From: an uncultured Bacillota bacterium
GTDB lineage: Bacteria > Bacillota_I > Bacilli_A > RFN20 > CAG-288
NCBI GenBank assembly: GCA_949300365.1
Contig: CASGEC010000004.1
Location: 156,280 to 220,279, forward strand
DNA length: 64,000 nt
Direction of reading: 5' to 3'
Part shown: in pieces, positions 58,583-64,000 of the stretch
Layout of the letters: each line of letters starts with the position of its first letter
Numbering within the stretch: the first letter of the stretch is position 1
The notes under the pieces: generated by a model
Told to the model about the DNA's origin: nothing
Seen by the model: the letters and a program-made list of their open reading frames with translations, nothing else
Database searches by the model: none
Made by a program: the position numbers and the translations under genes

Positions 58583-59990
58583 AACGCTTGCGGAGCACGG
58601 AACGGAAGTACCTCTCGAAGGAGGCGTCGCCCTCGCGGGGGATGGCGTGGTCGCGGGGGTCGTAGAAGTCCGACGAACCGACGGAGGCGGCACTGAGATA
58701 GTCGTTGAGGATCGAGAACGCGTACGTGTCCGTCGAGCCATAGCAATAGCGCAGGGGGAAGGTGAGCCTCGGCTCCAGAAGCTGGCCCGTGCATTCCGAC
58801 CTGGCCTTGCCGACGTCCCCTGCCGAGGTGTAGTAGATTCCCCGATAGGTGACATAGCCCTCGGCAAACGCCTTCTCGCGCATCCTCGTCAGCCTGGAGA
58901 CGGCCCTCTTCAGCGCCGATCCCTTCTTCGAAGCCAGCGAAGACCATCCATCGACCTTTTCCCGGACCCTTTCGGGGACCTCGATCCCGGCCTTGAGGCA
59001 CCTTTCCGCCCGCCTTTGCCAGAAGGCATGGCGCTGGAGACAGATGCCGTCCAGGAAGCCCGAGAGGAAGGACTCCCACCGCGTCAGGACGTCATAGGCC
59101 ATGTCCACCATGATCGAGCGCAGGTCGACGACCGGAAGCTCCGTCCTTTTCAGGATCCGATACACGCCGGTCGCAAGCTCCCTTTCCTGCTTGACGACCC
59201 TGTCGAAGTCCTGCGCCGTCGATATGTAGTGGACCGTCCCCTTCCCGAGTTGCCTTATCAGCCTCAGGAACGAGTCGCCGCCGCCATCCTCCCTTGCGAC
59301 CTCCGCGAAGTTGGTGGAGACCTTTCCGGAAAGGACCTTCTCGTCCTCGAAGATGACCGTATACCTTTGGATCCTCCAGTCCTTCGTCTCGAACCGGTCC
59401 TTCATGTCGATCATGTCCGGCGTGTAGTCCATCGCCCACGTGTCCGTCGTCCAGCAATAGAACTTCCGCCTGTTGAAGTAGACGTACCGGTTGCGCTCAA
59501 GGGCCACCACGGCGTCGACATAGTCCCGGAGCATGGAGACCTTCGTCCTCGGATAGAGGCCATCGTCGAGGAAGCCGTCACGGACCATTTCATGGATCCC
59601 GGGGAAGCGGTCGAAGAGGAAATTCAGGATCGCGTCCGTGTTGGTGAGCTCCGAACGGAAGGCCAGCGATATGACCGCGTCTACCTTGTTGAAATCCACG
59701 TCCGGGAAAGCCTCCCTCACATAGGAAGCCATCGCCATCGCCTGCTCCGACTTCGCCTTGGAAAGGACGTTGGCGATCGCCGCCCCGCAGGTCGTCTTCC
59801 CGGCCCCGATGTTCCCGCAGATATAGGTCACAAGGCCGAAGGACGGACCCTTGAGGAAGTTCTCCGTCCGGACGCAGGCCCTCGCATACGAGCGGCGCTG
59901 CACGTAGGCCATGAGCGGGGAGAGGAGAAGGAAGCCAACAAGGGCATAGACGGGAATCAGGCAGACGAGGAGGATCTGGAGCGGCGTCAT
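58560..59990 (-). CDS. zot: Zot/pI-like morphogenesis ATPase
   Basis: A 476-residue membrane-anchored P-loop ATPase. One helix at about residues 4-30, Walker A GNIGAGKT (59-66), Walker B TVIFEDE (211-217), then RLIRQLGKGTVHYISTAQDFDRVVKQE, matching the part of Zot/pI proteins where arginine/RH..D..TQ residues follow Walker B. Zot/pI drives assembly and secretion of filamentous phages. In Ff pI the helix follows the ATPase; here it precedes it. The ATG overlaps the stop of the upstream gene (ATGA). A VirD4-type coupling protein is the main alternative. Confidence 0.72.
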   Translation of the reverse strand: MTPLQILLVCLIPVYALVGFLLLSPLMAYVQRRSYARACVRTENFLKGPSFGLVTYICGNIGAGKTTCGAAIANVLSKAKSEQAMAMASYVREAFPDVDFNKVDAVISLAFRSELTNTDAILNFLFDRFPGIHEMVRDGFLDDGLYPRTKVSMLRDYVDAVVALERNRYVYFNRRKFYCWTTDTWAMDYTPDMIDMKDRFETKDWRIQRYTVIFEDEKVLSGKVSTNFAEVAREDGGGDSFLRLIRQLGKGTVHYISTAQDFDRVVKQERELATGVYRILKRTELPVVDLRSIMVDMAYDVLTRWESFLSGFLDGICLQRHAFWQRRAERCLKAGIEVPERVREKVDGWSSLASKKGSALKRAVSRLTRMREKAFAEGYVTYRGIYYTSAGDVGKARSECTGQLLEPRLTFPLRYCYGSTDTYAFSILNDYLSAASVGSSDFYDPRDHAIPREGDASFERYFRSVLRKRSAPSRRR

Positions 59991-60262
59991 GGAAGATCGT
60001 CCCCCGAAATGCCGGCTTCGCCTTCCTCGGCGTCCTTCTCGGCATCCCCCTTCCCGGAATCCGAATACCGGACCTCCCTCTTGTCCTCCGATGCCTTCCT
60101 CGAATAGAAGGCGACAAGGCTCTTCCTGGAACGCCAGGGAGAGAGGAGAAGGACAAGGAGATAGACGGGAAGATAGACGACGTAGAAGCACAGGAGGAAG
60201 ACCCACCACAGGGGAAGGAGGACGATGGGAAAGAACTCCGGAACCAGCTTCAGCCTTATCAT
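59987..60262 (-). CDS. Small membrane protein, translationally coupled to Zot-like gene
   Basis: A 91-residue protein with two closely spaced hydrophobic stretches in the first 40 residues (FFPIVLLPLWWVFLLCFYVV and YLPVYLLVLLL), a basic segment (SPWRSRKS) and an acidic C-terminal tail (about 25 residues, many Asp/Glu). AAAGGAGG nine nt before ATG 60262 sets the start. Its place directly before the pI-like ATPase is that of the minor coat protein gene VI in Ff phages, so a virion or assembly role is likely but unproved. Confidence 0.7.
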   Translation of the reverse strand: MIRLKLVPEFFPIVLLPLWWVFLLCFYVVYLPVYLLVLLLSPWRSRKSLVAFYSRKASEDKREVRYSDSGKGDAEKDAEEGEAGISGDDLP

Positions 60263-60294
60263 CACCCCATGCCTCCTTTCCATTGCCCCGGAAG

Positions 60295-60415
60295 TTGATC
60301 CCGCCGGAGAAAACTGCTACAATATCCTCAATCCGGCGCATGTCCGGTTGCGATCTACCCCTCCGGAAACGGGGGGCGTTGCCTGCGGGTCCCAACGGAT
60401 TCGCAGGCCTTTTTT
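60295..60415 (+). ncRNA. Putative small plus-strand RNA 2
   Basis: TTGATC (60295-60300), 17-nt spacer and extended -10 TGCTACAAT (TACAAT 60318-60323) predict a start near 60330. Two short stems follow (CCGG/CCGG at about 60333 and CCCC/GGGG at about 60358-60374), then the terminator GCCTGCG/CGCAGGC (60381-60408) with six T residues to 60415. The RNA would be about 86 nt, opposite to the structural genes and antisense to the leader of the 91-residue protein gene. Coordinates include the promoter. Confidence 0.6.
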
Positions 60416-60424
60416 CATCTTCCG

Positions 60425-60772
60425 TCACCGAATCACCTTGACCCACCTCTTGGAGACGCTCTCCTTGGAGCAGATCTCCCTTTCCCGAAGATCGGACTCG
60501 AAGACGACATGCTCTTCCATGTGGATGCCGCTCCAATGGCAGCTGCCTATATCGGAGACGGGTATCGGAATAATCCGCCCCCTTTTGGCCTGTTCAAGCG
60601 CCTTGAAGTCATAATGCATGCGGCCATCATGGCCCCCGTGCTCGAGGCTTGTTATAGTCCTTACCTTGACAGTGCCGGACTTCGCGTCCTCCCCGACGAC
60701 GACAACATCGTGGCCGAAACGCAATCCAAGCCTTCCTCCGTCCACGCGATATATCTTTCCTATCCTCGACAC
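60425..60772 (-). CDS. Orphan soluble protein
   Basis: A 115-residue protein without membrane segments. I choose GTG at 60772, eight nt after GGGGGAGG; an ATG two codons earlier is only two nt from it. The N-terminal half (SRIGKIYRVDGGRLGLRFGHDVVVVGED) looks like a small beta barrel; the rest contains HYDFKALEQAKRGRIIPIP and HWSGIHMEEHVVF. No family recognised; a MazF-like barrel or DNA-binding protein are conceivable. It lies inside the virion gene block. Confidence 0.65.
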   Translation of the reverse strand: MSRIGKIYRVDGGRLGLRFGHDVVVVGEDAKSGTVKVRTITSLEHGGHDGRMHYDFKALEQAKRGRIIPIPVSDIGSCHWSGIHMEEHVVFESDLREREICSKESVSKRWVKVIR

Positions 60773-60858
60773 AATCATCACCTCCCCCTAACCATCGGAC
60801 CAAAGCGGAGGCCGAGCCTCCTTCCGGAGACCCGGAATATCCTTCCCACGCGCCGCAT

Positions 60859-61095
60859 CTAGGAGCCTCCCCTCCGGAGGGCGAAAAGCCATGCCGGCGG
60901 GACGGGCTCCCCCTTCGCCTTCCTGGCGATGGCAAGCCACCACCAGGCAAGGACCAGGTACAGGACCTCCAGCGGAATCGCAACGACCCAGAACGAGCCC
61001 TTCAGGAACAGGAGGAGGATCTTCCGGCACGTCCCGAAGACGCAGCACAGGAACCCGAAGACGACGAGGACGGCGGCCACGATCAGGAACGTCAT
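60859..61095 (-). CDS. 78-residue membrane protein sharing its tail with the 707-residue protein
   Basis: Two hydrophobic segments: residues about 2-20 (FLIVAAVLVVFGFLCCVF) and about 26-56, ending in the motif LVLAWWWLAIARKAKGE then PVPPAWLF. Almost the same motif closes the 707-residue protein (LVLVWWWLALVRKAKGE, EIPPLWPF). The small protein is thus close to a free copy of that anchor. The ATG overlaps the upstream stop (ATGA) and has GGAGG five nt before it. A coat or assembly function is likely given its place; it is a candidate minor or major coat protein. Confidence 0.75.
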   Translation of the reverse strand: MTFLIVAAVLVVFGFLCCVFGTCRKILLLFLKGSFWVVAIPLEVLYLVLAWWWLAIARKAKGEPVPPAWLFALRRGGS

Positions 61096-61349
61096 CGCGG
61101 CCTCCTTTCCAGGGCCATCGCGACCTGGAGGAAACGCCATTCCGGGACATGCATGAAGCCCCTCGAGGCCACGTCCCTTCCCGACACCTTCCTGTCCTCG
61201 ACCTCCCTCACGCCCATCCGCCACATGTTCGGCGGGAGCATGGGTGGCGTCCTCTCCGCCCTCGCCAGCCTCGACAGGGCCGCCTCCATCGTCGACAGAA
61301 TACGGAACGAGAAGCTGTCGCCATGGCACTCGTACACAAGGTATTCCAT
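61092..61349 (-). CDS. 85-residue basic protein of unknown function
   Basis: A small soluble, Arg-rich protein (MEYLVYECHGDSFSF... ending ALERRPR) preceded by AAGGAGGTGATC, which is nearly the full complement of the 16S rRNA 3' end and predicts very strong translation. It begins six nt after the stop of the 707-residue gene and its stop overlaps the next ATG, so it belongs to the same operon. No family recognised. Confidence 0.72.
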   Translation of the reverse strand: MEYLVYECHGDSFSFRILSTMEAALSRLARAERTPPMLPPNMWRMGVREVEDRKVSGRDVASRGFMHVPEWRFLQVAMALERRPR

Positions 61350-61354
61350 CGCGA

Positions 61355-63478
61355 TCACCTCCTTCCGAACGGCCACAGCGGAGGGATCTCCTCGCCCTTT
61401 GCCTTCCTGACCAGGGCAAGCCACCACCAGACCAGCACGAGGTAGACGAGGTCGAGGACGAACTGCACGACGTACAGCAGGCCCCGCAGGACACCCTTGA
61501 GAATCGGGAAGATGATCGACAGGACGACGAGAACGATGACGGCGGCGACGCACGCCAGCAGGATGACGAGCCACCGCGAGAGGCCGCCAGGATTCCCGAC
61601 CCCCGGCACGTCGGGGTTGCCCACGATGTCGAAGGGGTCGGAGACGGCCGGCAGGACGTAGGTCGCGGACCCGTCGGAGAACGTGAAGTCGATGAACCGG
61701 AAGTCGAAAATGGCATCCGTCTTGCTGGCCGAGATGACCTGCGCCGTCCACGTGCCGTCCATCAGCGTCGAGTCCCCGGAGAGGCAGCGATAGGAGTTTG
61801 ACAGGCCGATGTCGTAGGTGAGGCGGTAGACGTCCCTTCCCACCTGCTCCCCGAGGAAGGCGTCGTAGCCGTCCCGGTACTCCCCGTCCATCCTGGAGAC
61901 GACCTCGTCGTCCGCGCCGTCCAGGTCCGCCAGGAGCGGGACCGATCCCTCACCGAAGAGCAGGGAGGCGTCCTCCGGGCTCGCCTCTCCAAGCGCGGCG
62001 CGGAAGAAGCCGTAGAGATCATCCTGATCGCCATAGACGGAGGAATCGATCACGCTCCCGGACGAATCGAGGAACTTGAAACTGTCGTCGAACAGGACAA
62101 ACGGCTGACCGAACGGAACCCGGTAGCCGTACCTCTCCGCCATGACGCGGTCGAAGTTGACCGACAGGAGGTCCTCCCTCGAGACACTGTCGTCGACGTG
62201 GCCGTACCTGGAGAACAGGCCGTCGCCCGAGTAGGAGGGGATGTAAAAGAGCTCGTTCGACACCGTCCCATTCAGGACCGGCAGGTCGTCCGAGGGGTCC
62301 GTGTCCAGGCCATAGGAGTCGGCGTACTGGAGGAGCTGGTCCGACGTGTAGCGGTAGTCCTCCGACGTGTCATCCCCCAACCTGAGGACCCAGGAGGCGT
62401 TGTCGACCCTCAGCTCGTGGTGCCCGGCGTCGCCCCTGTTGTTGTAGAAACGTGAAAAGCCGTAATGCGTGTCGTATTTGGCGGCGGGGTCGACATCAAG
62501 GTCGTCAGAGTCAAAAGGCGCGGACCATGCGTAGCCGTGCCACGGGACCTTGTCCGGGTCGTAGTCGCCGTTTTCGTCCAGGGCGTCGACCCCGCGGTAC
62601 TCCAGGGCGGCCTCGTAGTCCTCCGGGTCGTTGTAGCCCATGATCCAGTCCGTCCGGTACTTCCAGTACTCGTAGTGGACCTCCTCCAGCGTCCCCAGTC
62701 CCCTCGTCCACGTCGGCAGGGAGAAGGCCACCGAGAAAGCGTCGACGTCGGAGCGGAAGGGGACGCCAATCACCGATCCCCAGGCCATGCCGTACCTGCC
62801 GTCGACCCCTCCCATGTCGCTGGTGAAGGGGAAGACCTCGGCCCGGACGTGCTGGAGGCCCGTCTTCGACATGGAGAGGGTGGAAACGTCGTTGCCCTCC
62901 CACCTCGGGAAGCCCGTCCAGTCGAACTCCTTGCCCAGGCCGAAGGACAGGGACTCCCCCGTCCTCGCCTCCGTCAGCGTCGCCTGGCCCAGGAGGTATC
63001 GCCTCTCGGACTTGGAGACGAGGGGATAGGCCAGCCTCGCGTCGTCGACCTGCCACTTGGAGAAGAGGCCGTCGTCCGACGTGTCCCGGAGAGTCATGCC
63101 CATGGACCGGAAGGCGTTGTCGTAGAAGGAGTCGGCCTCCGCGGCGAAGGCCATGGTGACGTTGCCCCTCGGGGCCCACGCCCTCCCCTGCGGGTCGTAG
63201 AGGTAGAGGTACAGGCCGAAGCCCTCGGGAGGGTCCTCCTCGCCGGTGAATCCCCACTCGACCATCGTCAGGACCTGGACGTCGCCCCCGTCCGAGGCCG
63301 GATAGAGAGACCTCTCGACGCCCATGCCGTCCAGGTCGTCGTCGACGTCCGTCCACAGGGGACAGTCGTCCGGAAGCAGCGCCCGGAGGGAGGCGTCCCC
63401 TATGGCCGCGGCCTGGATAGGCGCCACCGAGGGCGACGCCGCCGCAAGCGCCAGCAGCGCGGGAAGCAGGCCCCTCAT
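61355..63478 (-). CDS. Large exported protein with C-terminal membrane anchor; candidate adsorption protein
   Basis: A 707-residue protein: N-terminal signal peptide (MRGLLPALLALAAASPSVAP, likely cut near AQAAA-type Ala residues at about 20-25), a very acidic, Tyr/Asp/Gly-rich ectodomain of about 600 residues, a short Gly/Pro/Asn hinge (VGNPDVPGVGNPGG), then two or three hydrophobic segments ending in the LVLVWWWLALVRKAKGE motif. Secreted N-terminus, long ectodomain, glycine-type linker and C-terminal anchor are the layout of filamentous-phage pIII, and it lies upstream of the pI-like gene as in those phages. No sequence family is recognised. The start overlaps the upstream stop (ATGA). Confidence 0.72.
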   Translation of the reverse strand: MRGLLPALLALAAASPSVAPIQAAAIGDASLRALLPDDCPLWTDVDDDLDGMGVERSLYPASDGGDVQVLTMVEWGFTGEEDPPEGFGLYLYLYDPQGRAWAPRGNVTMAFAAEADSFYDNAFRSMGMTLRDTSDDGLFSKWQVDDARLAYPLVSKSERRYLLGQATLTEARTGESLSFGLGKEFDWTGFPRWEGNDVSTLSMSKTGLQHVRAEVFPFTSDMGGVDGRYGMAWGSVIGVPFRSDVDAFSVAFSLPTWTRGLGTLEEVHYEYWKYRTDWIMGYNDPEDYEAALEYRGVDALDENGDYDPDKVPWHGYAWSAPFDSDDLDVDPAAKYDTHYGFSRFYNNRGDAGHHELRVDNASWVLRLGDDTSEDYRYTSDQLLQYADSYGLDTDPSDDLPVLNGTVSNELFYIPSYSGDGLFSRYGHVDDSVSREDLLSVNFDRVMAERYGYRVPFGQPFVLFDDSFKFLDSSGSVIDSSVYGDQDDLYGFFRAALGEASPEDASLLFGEGSVPLLADLDGADDEVVSRMDGEYRDGYDAFLGEQVGRDVYRLTYDIGLSNSYRCLSGDSTLMDGTWTAQVISASKTDAIFDFRFIDFTFSDGSATYVLPAVSDPFDIVGNPDVPGVGNPGGLSRWLVILLACVAAVIVLVVLSIIFPILKGVLRGLLYVVQFVLDLVYLVLVWWWLALVRKAKGEEIPPLWPFGRR

Positions 63479-64000
63479 CGGAGGGCCTCCTCATCGACGC
63501 CGCGGACGTCGCTGACATAGATGTTGACGTCGACATAGCCCTGCTCCTCATAGAGCTCGTCCGGGCCGTTGAAATAGACGAAGTCCGGGCCTTCAACGAA
63601 TCCCTCCTTCTTGTCCTCGTCAAGGAAATCGCCGTCGAGGAGACCGGAGAAGATCCTGAAGTCGGGGTCGTCATCATATACGCAGTCTTCGGCATAGAGA
63701 TCCGTGAGGTCCGACGGCAGGTCGAGGAGGTTAGAAGAGTGCCAGCCGTCTGAATAGCGGCCTGGGGCATGGAGCGTCGCAAATCCGGAGAATCCGAATT
63801 CCAGACGCACCCACCTATGTTCCAAGGCATCGCCGAGCGGGACCTTCGCATGGGCCCCCATCAGGATCGTCCCTCCCAGTTCGTCGATTTCGTTCCTGTC
63901 GATAGAGAGGGGCAGGCGAATGGAGCGGGAAAACGTCCAGCCGTCGTCCGTGTACGGGAAAGACAACCCATCCGATCCAACCCAGGGAACCTCGTCATCG
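63475..64000 (-). CDS. Orphan protein, 5' end beyond window
   Basis: The frame is open to base 64000, so at least 174 C-terminal residues are visible and the true start lies outside. The visible part is acidic, rich in Asp, Tyr, Phe and Gly (composition like the 707-residue ectodomain), with no membrane segment. Its stop overlaps the ATG of the 707-residue gene, so the two are co-translated and both may belong to the virion. Family not recognised. Confidence 0.7.
   Translation of the reverse strand, partial: DDEVPWVGSDGLSFPYTDDGWTFSRSIRLPLSIDRNEIDELGGTILMGAHAKVPLGDALEHRWVRLEFGFSGFATLHAPGRYSDGWHSSNLLDLPSDLTDLYAEDCVYDDDPDFRIFSGLLDGDFLDEDKKEGFVEGPDFVYFNGPDELYEEQGYVDVNIYVSDVRGVDEEALR

Larger units (their letters stand above)
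55234..64000 (-). mobile_element. Inovirus-like integrated element (right end outside window)
   Basis: From the tRNA-Gln to the window end all recognised protein genes lie on the minus strand and form phage-like modules: integrase, small orphan, rolling-circle Rep, hairpin-rich intergenic region, Zot/pI ATPase, small membrane proteins, and a large exported protein with a membrane tail. Gene starts overlap stops (ATGA) at most virion-type junctions. Base composition is visibly more GC-rich than the host in the 61-63.5 kb part. The far attachment site and any remaining coat genes are beyond base 64000. A conjugative element is less likely: no relaxase of MOB type or type IV secretion ATPase is seen. 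Confidence 0.75.

Noticed and set aside
58560..60536. A longer 658-residue version of the Zot-like protein
   Set aside because: The extra N-terminal sequence overlaps the 91-residue gene in another frame, is Arg/Gly/Ser-rich and lacks a ribosome site; the ATGA junction at 59990 is a better start.
55234..64000. Integrative conjugative element or plain rolling-circle plasmid
   Set aside because: No type IV secretion ATPase, relaxase of MOB type or plasmid partition gene is visible; the virion-like genes and the hairpin region fit a filamentous phage better. The missing right end keeps some doubt.
55234..64000. Alternative genetic code as in plectroviruses of Spiroplasma
   Set aside because: TGA ends several element genes at ATGA overlaps and tryptophan is encoded by TGG, so the standard code applies.
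1..64000. CRISPR arrays, rRNA genes or complete insertion sequences
   Set aside because: No regularly spaced repeats, rRNA sequence or transposase was seen anywhere in the window.

Overview
The window is 64 kb of a Bacillota chromosome, probably an uncultured gut member of Bacilli/Erysipelotrichia-like lineages. The evidence is the conserved order gdpP-rplI-dnaB-walJ-rlmH, long-form HPF, ComFA/ComFC, an Asp23/FakA pair, an ECF riboflavin transporter under an FMN riboswitch, and a bile-salt-hydrolase-like enzyme that points to the gut. TGA is a normal stop codon throughout. Taxonomy is inference from gene content only.

Layout. 1-7.2 kb: lipoproteins, a fused ABC ATPase-permease, two tandem NifU-type proteins, a PduL-type phosphotransacylase and a zinc-PLC-family protein. 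7.3-12.6 kb: a tight operon rnfC-D-G-E-A followed by EetA-like and EetB-like genes; no RnfB is present, and the cysteines expected to hold the membrane 2Fe-2S cluster are missing from both RnfE and RnfA. 12.7-24.1 kb: TSCPD protein, metK, a PLP decarboxylase, HPF, an ApbE-type lipoprotein (flavin transferase, the maturation enzyme expected for RnfG/RnfD), a Cof phosphatase, small housekeeping enzymes, and the yloU/yloV-like pair. 24.3-32.3 kb: two regulated ABC export systems (MarR with a heterodimeric exporter; TetR divergent from an FtsX/MacB-type pair with two perfect palindromes between). 32.3-43 kb: M29 aminopeptidase, RmuC, RibU with FMN riboswitch, serine dehydratase, bile salt hydrolase, NfeD plus a frameshifted SPFH gene, tRNA-Leu, two CNNM/CBS transporters, tRNA-Pro. 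43.3-55.2 kb: a 954-residue membrane protein with a Pro/Glu-rich tail, HAD, acyl-ACP thioesterase, comFA-comFC, gdpP-rplI-dnaB-walJ-rlmH and tRNA-Gln.

55.2 kb to the end: an integrated element beside tRNA-Gln that runs off the window. Everything recognisable lies on the minus strand. In transcription order it has a truncated orphan, a 707-residue secreted/anchored protein, two small proteins, an orphan, a 91-residue membrane protein, a Zot/pI-type morphogenesis ATPase, a hairpin-rich intergenic region, a rolling-circle Rep, a small orphan and a tyrosine integrase. This order (virion genes, ATPase, hairpin-rich intergenic region, replication initiator) is that of a filamentous phage, so I read it as an inovirus-like prophage. 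It also carries two short plus-strand promoter-hairpin-terminator units that look like small antisense-oriented RNAs.

The two most interesting systems are this inovirus-like element and the RnfB-less, cysteine-less Rnf/Eet flavin electron-transfer module, which may be supported by the riboswitch-controlled riboflavin transporter and the ApbE lipoprotein.
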